Below are positions 12,447 to 23,625 of a stretch of DNA of 64,000 bases, piece by piece; position 1 is the stretch's first letter, and every line of letters starts with the position of its first letter. A program made the translations under genes and the position numbers. Under the pieces are notes generated by a model that saw nothing but the letters and a program-made list of their open reading frames with translations, had not been told where the DNA came from and ran no database searches. Source of the DNA: Gigaspora rosea (taxonomy: Eukaryota > Glomeromycota > Glomeromycetes > Diversisporales > Gigasporaceae). The DNA is taken from contig QKWP01002056.1 of the NCBI GenBank assembly GCA_003550325.1, forward strand, positions 1-64,000, in the 5' to 3' direction.

Positions 12447-13414
12447 GGGAGGGCCGTTTATATTTTGCTACTAAGTGGCTACCCCCTCCCCACCTACCTG
12501 ATCATAAATACTGCAATTTGATTGGCTAAAATTTTTTAAAATTTTAAAAAATTTTTAAACTTTAATATTAAATAAAATTTGAACCAATGATTCGTTTTGG
12601 GTGATTTTACTACCAAAATGTTCATCTCAATGAGATGATTCCAACGAGCCTAAAATCATCAAAATCCAATTACTGGATCCCAAGATCGTTATAAATTTGT
12701 ATTGCTTTAATTATATTAGTTTTGTGTATATCTGATATTAAAAATTATTATTAAAGATCTTGTAAACTTTAACATTGAATAACTTGTGAACCAGTGATCC
12801 GTTTTAGATGATTTTACTACCAAAATGCTCGTCTCAGTGAGACGATTCTAATGAACCTAAAATCGTTAAATTCTGATCACGGGATCCTAAGATCGTTATA
12901 GATTTGTGTTATTTTTAATTGATTTAATATATTTTATATTAAAATAACACAAATCTATAACGATCTTGGGATCCCGTGATCAGAATTTAACTGTTTTAGG
13001 TTCATTAGAATCGTCTCACTGAGACGAGCATTTTGGTAGTAAAATCATCTAAAACGGACCACTGGTTCACAAGTTATTCAATGTTAAAGTTTATAAGATC
13101 TTAATAATAATTTTAATATATACAAAACTAATATAATTAAAGCAATACAAATTTATAATGATCTTGGGATCCAGTGATTGGATTTTGATGATTTTAGGCT
13201 CGTTGGAATCGTCTCATTGAGACGAACATTTTGGTAGTAAAATTATCCAAAACGGATCATTGGTTCAAATTTTATTTAATATTAAATTTAAAAATTTTTT
13301 AAAATTTTAAAAAATTTTAAAAAATTTTTAGCCAATCAAAAGTTATCTACTATTAGGACCTGATAATTCCCTGACCCCCTACCCTAAAAAATCAGGTGAT
13401 AAATGGTGCTCCCC
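12447..13414. mobile_element. PIF/Harbinger-like palindromic element, copy 1
   Basis: The ends GGGAGGGCCGTTTAT and (inverted) GGGGAGCACCATTTAT pair, with TTA on both sides (12444-12446 and 13415-13417). Nearly the whole 968 bp folds back on itself. Each arm holds two copies of a ~100-bp module containing CGTCTCANTGAGACG, GCCTAAAATCGT and GGATCCCAAGATCGTTATA. No transposase frame is present. Confidence 0.8.
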
Positions 13415-13417
13415 TTA

Positions 13418-13789
13418 CTTAAATTACAGCAGAACACGTCATAAACTTGAAAAGACAGGCACAAACTCGTTCGCAACAACTAAAAAAAAAAGAAAGTATA
13501 AGAAAGTTGAAGATAATTAACTAACAAAGATGATTGATACATTTGGTAGTAATTTGATCCTATCGTGATTAAACAATTGTTAATAAATTTGGTGATGACA
13601 TTCTTTGATCGTTTCGTTCGTTCATTCAACCAATCATTTGTCACTTGATCATCTGGTACACAATGAAAAAACAATTACGGAAAACACTATATGTGATCTC
13701 GTCTTGCTGCTTACGTGGTCTACAATTGGTTCTTAGCATCGCTAAAACCGGGCCTATGTTTATCTTTTTTCTTCAATATCTGAACTGAA
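13418..13789. other. Intergenic DNA, nothing recognised
   Basis: The stretch has no convincing frame. A minus-strand frame of 64 codons (13480-13674) ends in poly-Phe from a homopolymer and has no domain features, so it is not called. Confidence 0.4.
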
Positions 13790-14100
13790 AAGTTGAGCAC
13801 TTATTTTCGATATCCGGGTTGTTCACCTGGGCTATCAGACATACCTATAATTCCCAAATACCCCAACATACTAAATACTACACGCAGGGTGAATGGGTGT
13901 TAATGACTAAGCTGGACTTGCATCGAGCTAGCAGCAAAGACAAAGAGGAAGAACAAACTTCTATACATCTTTTCTTAAATAACCATTTACCATGACATCA
14001 TAATCCGTCCCTTAACAATACTCAATGCATAATACATCATACCTACAAAATCACGTATTGTTACCCCTCAATAAACACTCTTACTTACCGAACAATACAT
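13790..14100 (-). repeat. Dispersed repeat, possible LTR remnant, copy 1
   Basis: The complement strand of this stretch matches 17350-17540 over GTATGATGTATT, TATTTAAG, TTGTTCTTCCTCTTTGTC, TTTGCTG-TAGCTCGA and a following AGTC-AGCTT block. A TATTTAAG box upstream of a pyrimidine-rich stretch and TGTTAA/TTAACA borders are compatible with an LTR fragment, but no retroviral-type gene is nearby. Confidence 0.4.
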
Positions 14101-14108
14101 CACATTTA

Positions 14109-15339
14109 GGGGAGGGCCGTTTATCAGCTGATATTTTGCTACTAAGCGGCTACCCCCTCCCCCACCTGATAATAAATACTGCAATTTGATTGGCTAAAAT
14201 TTTTAAAATTTTAAAAAATTTTTAAACTTTAATATTAAATAAAATTTGAACCAATAATCCTTTTTGGGTGATTTTACTATCAAAATGTTCGTCTCAATGA
14301 GACGATTCCAACGAGCCTAAAATCGTCAAAATCCAATTACTGGATCCCAAGATCGTTATAAATTTGTATTGCTTTAATTATATTAGTTTTGTATATATTA
14401 AAAATTATTATTAAAGATCTTATAAACTTTAACATTGAATAACTTGTGAACCAGCAATCCGTTTTAGATGATTTTACTACCAAAATGCTCGTCTCAGTGA
14501 GACGATTCTAATGAACCTAAAATCGTGAAATTCTGATTACGGGATCCCAAGATCGTTATAGATTTGTTATTTTAATATAAAATATATTAAATCAATTAAA
14601 AATAACACAAATCTATAACGATCTTGGGATCCCGTAATCAGAATTTAACGATTTTAGGTTCATTAGAATTGTCTCATTGAGACGAGCATTTTGGTAGTAA
14701 AATCATCTAAACGGATTGCTGGTTCACAAGTTATTCAATGTTAAAGTTTATAAGATCTTTAATAATTTTTAATATATACAAAACTAATATAATTAAAGCA
14801 ATACAAATTTATAACGATCTTGGGACCCAGTGATTGGATTTTGACGATTTTAGGCTCGTTGGAATCGTCTCATTGAGACGAACATTTTGGTAGTAAAATC
14901 ATCCAAAATGGATCATTGGTTCAAATTTTATTTAATATTAAATTTTAAAAAATTTTAAAAAATTTTAGCCAATCAAAAGTTACCTACTATTAGGACCTGA
15001 TAATTGCCAGACCAGTGCCAGACCCCCCCAGTGTTGTACACGGACATTGTCCCGCCGATTTTTCAGGGACGCAGACAGTCCGGGACGGGACGTCCGGGAC
15101 ATGTCCACAATAATGTCCCAACATGATACATGTCCGCCGGGTAAAACCAATCAAATTGCGGAATTATACGAATTTTATTGGTAGATGATCACGTGTTGAG
15201 TCGCAAAATGTCCGGGACAAAAAAAATTCTGGGCAGACATGTCCTGGACGTCCCGTCCCGGACTGTCCGCCGTCCGTGTCTGTCCTATGACAACACTGCC
15301 CCCCTACCCTAAAAAATCAGGTGATAAATGGCGCTCCCC
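14109..15339. mobile_element. PIF/Harbinger-like palindromic element, copy 2
   Basis: This is a second member of the family at 12447-13414, with ends GGGGAGGGCCGTTTATCA and (inverted) GGGGAGCGCCATTTATC and TTA on both sides (14106-14108 and 15340-15342). The two copies share the four CGTCTCANTGAGACG modules. Its right arm is interrupted by another element at 15029-15298. Confidence 0.8.
15029..15298. mobile_element. hAT-like MITE nested in the palindromic element
   Basis: The 270-bp insert begins CAGTGTTGT and ends ACAACACTG. Inner arms share CAGTCCGGGACGGGACGTCC. It is much more GC-rich than its surroundings. Six C residues flank each side, where the related copy at 12447-13414 has one short C run, so a duplicated C tract is likely; the expected 8-bp hAT duplication is not fully seen. 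Confidence 0.7.
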
Positions 15340-15574
15340 TTATCAATTATCACTAAATCGATCAAACCAATAACCACCACACAATACCTTATACTTACGA
15401 ACTGTTTTCACGGATGTGGGTCATGATCTCGAAATGGATGTCACGTAACTCCGTTCACGGCATCTTCAAAAGCATTAACGCATAATTGCTATATTAGTTT
15501 TAGCACACTGATCACATTTCGGATATAACTATTATTTTATCGGTTAGTAGATCGACATAAAAATACGTACAAAC

Positions 15575-15676
15575 TAGAGATGTGACCTGTTATTCTCTGA
15601 ATATAAATTTATTAATGAATATTCACTGGATTTTATTAATAAATTTCGATTCAGTGAATAACGGGTCACATCTCAA
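15575..15676. mobile_element. 102-bp palindromic MITE
   Basis: TAGAGATGTGACCTGTTATTC pairs with the inverted right end TTGAGATGTGACCCGTTATTC, and the arms continue into a shared AAATTTATTAAT. The ends resemble hAT MITEs, but the flanking 8-mers agree only in GTAC. Confidence 0.5.
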
Positions 15677-16437
15677 GTACTGTTAAGAAAAATCAGTGAT
15701 TATCAGATAATCTTGATAGAAAACTTTGACCAAAAATTTACAAAGAATGGAAAAATCTAGAAATCATTTATCTAAATCTTTAATGAATCTTAATATTTGC
15801 TAATATACTCACTATATTAATCTTTTGGTTTTCTTTTTATCTTATGTGGAGCAATTTGTTCTTGTTAATGCATTTGCACTTGTTCTTGTTGAACATGATA
15901 CTGTACCATTATACAAAATGCTTTTAAATTCGTGAAACTTAGCACATGGTTTGTAAATATTAGGTAATCAAACAATAGAAGAAATTTGGCAAATTCACAT
16001 GTCACGATTTTAAAAGAGTTGTTTAAAGGCGTTAAAATAAATTAGTTAGCTAGCAATCATTATATCATGTTTTCTTACAACCTGACTAATTTGACTATTA
16101 CTCATAAAAAATTTTACATATATAGAAAAACCTCCGGGCGGCCAGGTCCAAAAATTTTTTGAATATTATGTAAACCAGTTTATTTTATTTGTATCGCCTA
16201 AATAAATACTTTTTTTTAATTTTTTAAATTTTTTTTTAAATATTCAGTATCAGGTATTAAATGTATAAATTGTAATTAACAATAAATTAATAATTTAAAT
16301 AATTTTTATAAAAAAAAGAAGTTATATATTATTATAAAAGTTAGTCCTAACTTAATTTAAACCCAAAGAACATTTTATACAATAATTTAAATATGATTAA
16401 CTATACAGTTTTAGAGATTTTAAAAAGGTTTATGTAA

Positions 16438-16747
16438 TTTACATATGCGTTGTAACGCACCTATCTGATAAACCAATCAGATCTTAGGATCAGGTATAAC
16501 TTGAAATCAAGAAAAAATAGCGACCTTTTAAAAAATCGCTTGTGGCTCATAATTTTGCTTATAAAACCACTCTTCATGCTCTAACAAAAAAAATTCCTTG
16601 CAAAATTTTACTATAAAATCCCCTTTCTCGCCTACACACTATTCTAACCTCACCCTAACCCTAACTAACAAAAAAAACGGGTTATTTTGGTTGGTTTGAT
16701 TTCATGTTACACCAAATCATATGAGGTGCGCTACAGCGCATATGCGC
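16438..16747. mobile_element. Inverted-repeat MITE with CATATGCG ends
   Basis: The left end has ACATATGCGTTGTAACGCACC and the inverted right end GCGCATATGCGCTGTAGCGCACC. The interior is AT-rich with one TAACCCTAACC word and no frame. The target duplication is not evident. Confidence 0.5.
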
Positions 16748-16788
16748 AAAATTATTAAATTCTTTTAAAAGGTATAATTATTGGAATT

Positions 16789-17067
16789 TATAATTTATTG
16801 CACGGTACAATATATTGCACCCCCCCTATTATAACTATATGGATCATTGATTTCGTGTAACAAACAATTAAAGAAATTTTTATCAAAGCAAAAAATAAAA
16901 TTTAATTAATATTAGAGTTAGGGTTAAGGCCTGGGATGCAGCAGGGGTACAGTTTATACCAAAATTTCATGAGGAGTATTTTTTATTAGAACTCCAAAGG
17001 TGGTTTCATAGGCAAAATTTTTAATTAATAGAAGGGGTGCAATGTATTGCAGGTGCAATGAATTATA
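16789..17067. mobile_element. Inverted-repeat MITE with ATTGCAC ends
   Basis: TATAATTTATTGCACGGTAC pairs with the inverted right end TATAATTCATTGCACCTGC, followed by a shared AAT-TATTGCACCCC. The length is 279 bp with no coding content. It contains TTAGAGTTAGGGTTA, a word also found in several other MITEs here. Confidence 0.6.
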
Positions 17068-17349
17068 AAACCCTAATTATTTTTTTTAAAAAAATTAAAA
17101 TTTTAAATAAATTTTTAAAACTTTACTTTCGAATCATAATTGGCCATAATTAGTTTAATATGATTAGAACTAGAACACTTACATTTATATTTATAAACTA
17201 ACATTCGGTATTTTTATCTAAAATATATTTACACTCAAATATACGTAAATTTCACTATGTAGGTCAGCAAAGTCACGGGCATCCTTTTGTCACGAGACCA
17301 TGATCCGGGTCCTTGATGCAGGGTAATCAATGGGTAAATTTTAAGTGTT

Positions 17350-17740
17350 TGATGACAGGGGTGATGGATTTAAGAGTGAGATATGTATGATGTATTGTTA
17401 AGGGTTAACGGATGGTTGAGTAAGTATGAGGTCATAAGGAGTGGCTATTTAAGAGGGGTAAAGATAGAAATTGTTCTACCTCTTTTGTCTTTGCTGTTAG
17501 CTCGACAATAGTCTAGCTTCATCGATGGTACCCACCCACCCACCACTAGGCTGAGTTTGGACTCACTCACATGGATAGTTGCATGGTTAGTGGCGGGGTT
17601 TACTAGAATTTGTAAGAAATTGACGACCGAGAATCTAGAAATTTAAGTTTGTCACCCGACCCGATGCTATGAACTGTCTGCAGACCACGTGACCAGCGAG
17701 GCAAAATCCCATACATGTATTTCATTGTTGTATATTGGAA
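17350..17740 (+). repeat. Dispersed repeat, possible LTR remnant, copy 2
   Basis: This is the plus-strand counterpart of 13790-14100. It contains GTATGATGTATTGTTAAGGG, a GGCTATTTAAGA box, TACCTCTTTTGTCTTTGCTG and AGCTCGAC. Downstream to about 17740 the sequence is less AT-rich than the surroundings, without a frame. A hAT element has inserted at 17752. Confidence 0.4.
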
Positions 17741-17751
17741 ATGGGTCGAGT

Positions 17752-18669
17752 TAGGGATGGAAAAAAAACGTTTTAAACAGTTTTTTATGTTTTTTATAAC
17801 ATTTTAAAAAACATTTTAAAACATCGGTGGTTGATGCTGGAATTGAAATTTCCGCATTTGAACGGTTAATTTTTGCATCAGCCAGATTCCTTGACATTCT
17901 TAAATTGAGGCAACGTTCGTTCTTACAGATAAGTTCCATTATATTATTTTTGAAATATATTTATGATTACATCTAATGCGAAATTGTTGATGATTTGACT
18001 ATATGTATTGTTTTTTTTTTATCAATACCCATTTTTTCTATTATTTAAATGCATGATTATAAATTAATGTCATCTTCAAACCAACCGTCATTTTCAATTT
18101 CTTTTTGAATCCTCAATTTTTGATAAACTGCAACAAGTTTTTTTACGGCATCTATGATTCTTCCCAAAAGGGGGTTTCAATAACCGTAAAAGGAATACCG
18201 GATGAATAGAAAAATCTTGCTAATTTCTGATCCACATCTAATTTAGTTAACGGCATTTTATCCAAATCAGTATCGGTATTAATATTAATGAATTTTTAAT
18301 ACTTTTTGGAAGCTTTTTACATTTATATAAGTGTTCGTTTAATCGGCTGACTATATCAACAAAGTCTTCTTCGCAATGGATACATTTTTGGCGAGGCGTA
18401 ATTCGACCAAATTTGTCGGTTTCAGTAATTTTTGTAAAGTTCAAGCGAATATCTTTTAATGGAGGCCTTCCACGAAGCATAATTGTTAAATATAATTTTG
18501 TGATTTAAAAATGATTTTATATTTTAAGGAATTATTTAATACATATAAATAAATACGTAATTTATTTATCATTATGATTACGTCATAATGTTTTAAAACA
18601 TTTAAAATCAGTTTTAAATCAAACAATCATGATTTTTAAGATCACGTTTTAAAACATTTTCCATCCCTA
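17752..18669 (-). mobile_element. hAT element, internally deleted, 918 bp
   Basis: The ends are TAGGGATGGAAAA and its inverted copy, and GGTCGAGT is perfectly duplicated (17744-17751 and 18670-18677). Both features are characteristic of hAT elements. The minus strand keeps pieces of a transposase (see 18057-18480). The missing catalytic core shows an internal deletion. Subterminal AAACATTTTAAAACAT words repeat at both ends. Confidence 0.9.
18057..18480 (-). pseudogene. hAT transposase remnant with BED zinc finger
   Basis: From the ATG at 18480 the frame encodes a basic start (MLRGRPPLKDIR) and then a BED-type finger: C-x2-C (CIHC), followed by H-x3-C in NEHLYKC. After about residue 60 the frame is lost near 18290. 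In the next frame it reads LARFFYSSGIPFTVIE, a block conserved in fungal hAT transposases. A further shift leads to KKLVAVYQKLR and a short acidic end, stopping at 18057. The RNase-H-like catalytic region and the dimerisation domain are absent, so the protein cannot transpose DNA. The finger part alone could still bind DNA if expressed. Confidence 0.8.
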
Positions 18670-18677
18670 GGTCGAGT

Positions 18678-19245
18678 GACAAAATTGATTATTTATTTTA
18701 AATTAATTAATAAGAGCTTTCACTATACAATAAAAATTGTCTCAACACGGGACATAACTGTATTATTTATAGTGTCCGGTACATATTCATTCATGGGAAA
18801 AAAAAGCTAATTTTTTTTAAACACGATTGTTATTTTTAATAAAAAATGAATAACGTCGTTAAATAATAAGCATTTATGACTTAAAAAAAAAACAAACACT
18901 TGCCTTTTGAGAACAAAACATGAAAGCAATAAATCTTGTATATACTAGTTTCAAAAAAAAAACTATATATATTCGATAAACCTTTTTTTTAAGTTCGATC
19001 GACAAATTTGTGGCGCAGTAATGCACGATAAGTGATAATCATTACGTTTTATACCTTACGATAATATCATTCAAATCTAACCAAATTGAATTAAATATAT
19101 TTTGGGGGGACCTCTCCTACTTCGTTTTTTAGCAATTGTACAAAAATCAGGCAAATTTGCCTGCATAACGTACAAAGAGATAGAATTAAAATAAAAAAAT
19201 GTTTACGGAATTTGATCAATTAGTTATTGAAATACGCTATTTGAA
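18678..19245. other. Intergenic DNA with a palindrome-cluster fragment
   Basis: From about 19120 to 19230 the sequence (GGCAAATTTGCCTGCATA, AGAATTAAAATAAAAAAATG) is related to the palindromic units at 8970-10500. The remainder is AT-rich with no frame. Confidence 0.4.
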
Positions 19246-19305
19246 GGGGTCGTTTAAAGCAGGGTGCAGTCACGTGATATGGTCGAGGTAGGACCGTCCC
19301 AAATA

Positions 19306-19453
19306 TGGAGGTCGGCTAAAGCGGAGTGAAATTTGGTTAGGGTTAGGGTTACCTTTTTGATGCAATTATTGTTAGAAGGTTATATAGATATCAATAATGT
19401 AATTTATGCAGTGTGTCGATCATATATTGAATTAACTCCGCTTTAGTCGACCT
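19306..19453. mobile_element. 148-bp nested MITE
   Basis: GGAGGTCGGCTAAAGCGGAG pairs with the inverted end GGAGGTCGACTAAAGCGGAG. AAATAT lies on both sides. The interior carries GGTTAGGGTTAGGGTTA. Confidence 0.65.
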
Positions 19454-19458
19454 CCAAA

Positions 19459-19852
19459 TATGGGCAATGGACTAGGAAAACCCGTCTTTGAAGGGGGTTT
19501 TCCATTTTGAGAAAATGGCGATTATTTGTCTGTGAAACCTAAATTTTACCCCTGAAATTTTTGTTTATTTTTAGATATCAATTACTGAATAAACAATGTC
19601 ATGTGATTATGAAACACTGATTGACCAATCTAATTTAATTGAGTCGTCAATCTTTGGTTGTAAATCTATTTTTAGAACACGATCGTTAAAAAATTAGTTT
19701 ACATTCAAGTTAAAATATCTTGATAAACTATTATATTAAAGTAGGGTAAAAAGCGAAATACATATAGATATAAACCAGAACTTTAATTTGAATCGAAAAT
19801 CTCGAAATTGATAAAAAAGTGTCAAAGACGGGTTTTCCTAGTCCATTGCCCA
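19459..19852. mobile_element. ~394-bp nested MITE with perfect TIRs
   Basis: GGGCAATGGACTAGGAAAAC begins a perfect inverted repeat of about 30 bp that continues through CCCGTCTTTGA. ATAT flanks both sides. It inserted beside the 19306-19453 element, giving three levels of nesting with the 19246-21012 host. Confidence 0.65.
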
Positions 19853-21129
19853 TATGGAAACCCATGGATGACTCAGGACCGCAGATCATGGCCAATCAAA
19901 ATCTACAGATCCAAAGATGAAAACATGTCACGTGTTGATCATCCAATCAAAATCGTAAATTTTAAAAGATCAAAATTTAATGAATCGAAGCGAAAGCTAA
20001 AAAATTTCAATTAAAACTCATATTTAAAGTCTAAGAAAATACTACCAAATGTTTTTACAACATAAATAATACACGTCTTTATTAATTTAGATAATTTGTT
20101 AACTAATCTACTATCAGCATTGACGAAATCGTCATAGTTTTTCTTATACATTATCTTAAATATTCAACTATATATCGAATTTAGAATCCAAATATCTTGT
20201 ACAATCTCTTATTACACACCACTATTCCATTAAAAAAAATCTTTCTACGTTGGTATACATACAATACATTTAAGTTTCTCTTCGCATCTAAGTTTTATAA
20301 CCTAAAATAACAACAATTTGAAATTAATTAGCTATACGAACTATTATCTATGTATAATTTTATATCATTTTTTTGAATACTTTTGTATAATATACACAAC
20401 AAAAATTATACATATAATGTTCTTTACTCACGTTACCTTTGCTAAATTGTCGTGCTAAATGTTTTTAACCTTTTTTTTTGCACAACAAACGAAATTTTGG
20501 TAAGGTAGTGGCTTGAAGTTTCTTACATTTTTTATAATTTTGGCAAAAAAATCGTACTATGAAAGTTGGTGGATTCAGATGGATTCAGCGAATATGTTGT
20601 AGGGCAGAGCGAAATCTTCAAGTTTGCTTAGTGAACTTTTTCCTCTTTACTATGGAGTTAGGTTACCCGAACTTCCGAAAAAAGTATTGTAAAACGTATA
20701 AAAAAATTTTTTTTATCAATTGGATCATCTGTGTAACATGGACGGTCCTACCTGTAGTGATATGGTACCAATCAACTTGTTTGTTTTGATCAACCCGGAT
20801 CAGCCCGACGAAGAAACAAAGAAGGAAAAAAGTGAAAAAATGCAAAAATACAAGAAACGAGTGTCAAAACCTACCTTGGGAAATTAACAAAAAATGTCGG
20901 GAAGGCAATTTTACTATAATAACACCCCTAACCCTAACCGCCGACTAACCCTTACCCTAACTTTAATTAAAAAGTCAAAATCATATGACTGCACCCTGCT
21001 TTAAACGACCCCTATTTGAAGGTCTACGGGTCGATCACTCAAATTTCATATATAATGACAGATAACAGATAACGTCAATCAAAATTTACAAGGTCTCTAA
21101 ACTCAACCTTTTTTTTTAATTTATACACG

Positions 21130-22204
21130 ATGAGTGCAAGAAAATGTTGGGTTACCCTTATGACAGAAAAATCGTATCTCCCAGGTGTTATTTGTCTTGC
21201 CAAATCATTAATGCGTGTAAAAACCAAATTTCCACTTCTTGTTTTAGTACCGAATCTTGAAAATGAAGAGACTGATTTAAGTCGCAACGATTTTTATGAG
21301 CTTATTAGACTTGGTTCTAACTATTATTTTCGTTTCATCGGCATAAAAGAAATTAATCGTGTTCATTGGAAGTCAAACAAATATATTGAAGATCGTTTTA
21401 AAGAAGTGTCGACTAAAATACGTGTCTGGGATATTGAAGGTTATGATCTCGTCGGGTTTTTGGATGCTGATATGTGTGTTATACGTAACATGGATGAACT
21501 TTTAGAGGTAGAATTGGATACAAATACAATTGCAGCATGTCATGCATGTACATGTAATCCACATAAAATCTCATCATATCCTAAAAGTTGGTATGTACGA
21601 GCTGTATATAAGATATATTTTTTCTATATATATATATATATATATACATATATATTTAATAATACGAAAAAAAAAATTTTAATCGAGTTATAGGACTCCA
21701 GACAGTTGTGCTTACACGAAAGGACCAATTTACCCGGATTCTACTAATATATCACCAAACACTAATTCTGAAAGTTATTTTAACTCTGGATTGATGATAT
21801 TACGTCCTTCTAAATCGAAATTTGATGAAATCTTTAACCATCTAACAAATCATGAGAATCCTGAGAAAATAATATTTATTGAACAGGATATTCTTAATGA
21901 AATTTTCAAAGGTAATTGGATAGGACTTCCCTACATTTATAACGCGTTAAAGACATTGCGTAATTGCCATTCGTCGATTTGGTCAGATAAATGTGTTAAG
22001 AATGTTCATTATATACTCAGAGATAAACCATGGAAAGAAGATATTGTTAAGAAGAGAGCGGTGAATGTAGATGAAAGAGGAGATATTTGGGGTTTAAACA
22101 ATTGGTGGTGGAAAGTTTATAATGAAGAAGATTGGGATGATGATGATTTTGAAGATGACAACAATTTTAATAAATCTTTTTCCGTTTTGCAATGGAAAGC
22201 TTAA
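21130..22204 (+). CDS. GT8 family glycosyltransferase (glycogenin/galactinol-synthase-like)
   Basis: Two exons, 21130-21590 and 21694-22204, join to 323 codons. The intron begins GTATGT, holds a TA microsatellite and ends TTATAG. It splits the Trp-154 codon, restoring the block SW-TPDSCAYT that follows a Cys/Asn-rich stretch (CTCNP) as in galactinol synthases. The DxD motif that binds Mn and the UDP-sugar is DAD (112-114, in FLDADM). NSGL (184-187), EQD (217-219) and HYILRDKPW (259-267) match GT8 active-site blocks. No signal peptide or membrane segment is seen, suggesting cytosolic transfer of a sugar from a nucleotide sugar; the acceptor is unknown. An Asp/Glu-rich stretch lies at 297-308. 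The frame ends in TAA, but 67 coding-like codons follow (see next entry), so this copy may be truncated. Confidence 0.85.
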
Positions 22205-22408
22205 GTCAAGGCATGTGGAGAACTAGATTTGCCTTTATTTGAAGAAGTTTTATTAAATAAATTGGAAGAAATAATTCCTGAATTTGAACCCAATAATACC
22301 GCCATAAGAAAGAATAGAAACTGCGAACCTAATCCGGATTATAATATTTATTTAGCTAAATCAATTTGTCAAAAATTAATTGATGACTTTAAAGAAGTAA
22401 ATGAGTAA
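22205..22408 (+). pseudogene. In-frame C-terminal extension of the GT8 gene after a TAA
   Basis: Directly after the TAA at 22202-22204 the same frame stays open for 67 codons to a second TAA (22406-22408). It encodes a charged helical sequence (e.g. LPLFEEVLLNKLEEII and later YLAKSICQKLIDDF) unlike random AT-rich translation. This suggests that the TAA is a nonsense mutation in a longer protein of about 390 residues. No intron that would remove the stop is visible; the best nearby GT and AG are fewer than 30 bases apart. Confidence 0.6.
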
Positions 22409-22580
22409 ATCAAAACCGGTCAAGTGTCCTTAAGGAAACAAGAATTCATACTCTATAATATGAAAAAATAAGGATTGTTAAGATAAACTTTTGATTTTGG
22501 GATATAAAATATTGCCACCACCAAAATCCGTTTAACATTATCAATTTGTGTTATTCTGAATAAATTTACATAATGACGAA

Positions 22581-22732
22581 AAATTTAAATTTTACTACTG
22601 TAGTACCCGAACGCGTTCTCACGTACATGATTAAACTTTTTTTTATTTTTATATTAAAATTTAAATTTTACTACTGTAGTACCCGAACGCGTTCTTACGT
22701 ACATGATTAAACTTTTTTTTTATTTTTATATT
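22581..22732. repeat. 76-bp tandem duplication
   Basis: Two adjacent units starting AAATTTAAATTTTACTACTG and containing CCCGAACGCGTTCT and ACGTACATG differ at one base in the GC-richer core. The near identity points to a recent event. It lies about 170 bp downstream of the GT8 frame. Confidence 0.8.
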
Positions 22733-23404
22733 TTTAATAAAAAAAAATTTTTTTTATATACCTTATAAAACATTGACTAATTACAATATATAAATGTTAT
22801 AAACAAAAGATATTTTTATAATTTTATTTTTAATTAATTAAATTATTATACAGTATTTATAAATATAGTTAATAATTTTAGATACTGTGTTACTTACTTT
22901 GTAGGAAATTATTTCACAGAATTTTAGTCCATAGACAACCAATTCATAAACAAGCTATTTTAAAAAACTTGTTTCACAGACAATTCATCTTACCGATTCT
23001 ACTAGGATTAAGAAATAAGCTTGTCGGTGAAATAATTTGTTTATAAAGTGAACTAGTCTATATAATTGTGAATTATATACTTATGAATTACTATAATTGT
23101 CGGTCTATGAAATTGACTATCGGTGAATAATATCTGATATGAATTTCGAGTTTTTTTTTTTACATGAGAAATCATCTGATAAATCATTGCAATTTGATTA
23201 AATTTCCTGTAGTAAATCTCAATCATAACGGTTTGCAAAAAAGGTGGTGTGACCCCATGATATTTGTGATGAGGAAAAAAATTTTGATTCTAGGTTTTAT
23301 TTTCGAAAAGATGTGGAAAACGGTTTCCATATACTACTATGAGGAATCGGAATTCTACTTAGTAAAATTATAGCCGTTTTTCAAAGAGCTTTGAACGGGC
23401 CACA
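22733..23404. other. AT-rich intergenic DNA
   Basis: The words TAGTCCATAGACAA, CTTGTTTCACAGACAA and TGTCGGTGAAATAATTTG at 22920-23040 recur in both orientations, suggesting a small decayed inverted repeat. No gene is supported. Confidence 0.35.
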
Positions 23405-23625
23405 GATCACCATATCATGGGAAATTCACGATATTTCCAGGATTTCCTGAATTTTCAAGACACCTTCTAATCGGAATTTTAATTCTAAATTTCCAGATTC
23501 TCCGATTTCCAACATGTGTTTATGGAAATCGCTGTTCACACGTTTTTACAGCTGTTTTCAAAAAGGTGTGAACGATCAGGGATCACCATATCATGGGAAA
23601 TTCACGATATTTCCCAAATTTCCTT
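23405..23625. repeat. GATCACCATATCATGGGAAA dispersed repeat (two copies)
   Basis: The word GATCACCATATCATGGGAAA followed by TTCACGATATTTCC occurs at about 23405 and 23580. A diverged copy starts at about 31779. The repeats are accompanied by CGATTTCC-ACATG words and by GTGTGAAC or GTCCACACC stretches, so they belong to a longer decayed family. Termini were not resolved. Confidence 0.55.

Larger units (their letters stand above)
19246..21012. mobile_element. 1.8-kb TIR element with 8-bp TSD, next to the GT8 gene
   Basis: GGGGTCGTTTAAAGCAGGGT forms the left end and its inverted copy the right end; TATTTGAA is perfectly duplicated (19238-19245 and 21013-21020). Pairing resumes further in (AGGTAGGACCGTCC against the 20740s). 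Two other inverted-repeat elements are nested in the left arm (19306-19453 and 19459-19852). Short reading frames inside only reflect the folded repeats. An 8-bp duplication fits hAT or P-type elements, while GGGG ends are unusual for hAT. It ends 117 bp before the GT8 start codon. Confidence 0.8.

Noticed and set aside
17751..17939. 62-codon minus-strand frame at the hAT end
   Set aside because: It runs through the terminal repeat and lies beyond the transposase stop; no hAT dimerisation motif is seen.
19808..20845. Several 60-76-codon frames
   Set aside because: They lie in the inverted arms of the 19246-21012 element and mirror each other.
16630..20960. TTAGGG/CCCTAA words (about 16640, 16920, 19335, 20930) as telomere
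   Set aside because: They are two- to three-unit stretches inside or beside MITEs, with no array.
22202..22204. Programmed stop readthrough in the GT8 gene
   Set aside because: The codon is TAA followed by GTC, not a known readthrough context; a nonsense mutation or sequence error is simpler.
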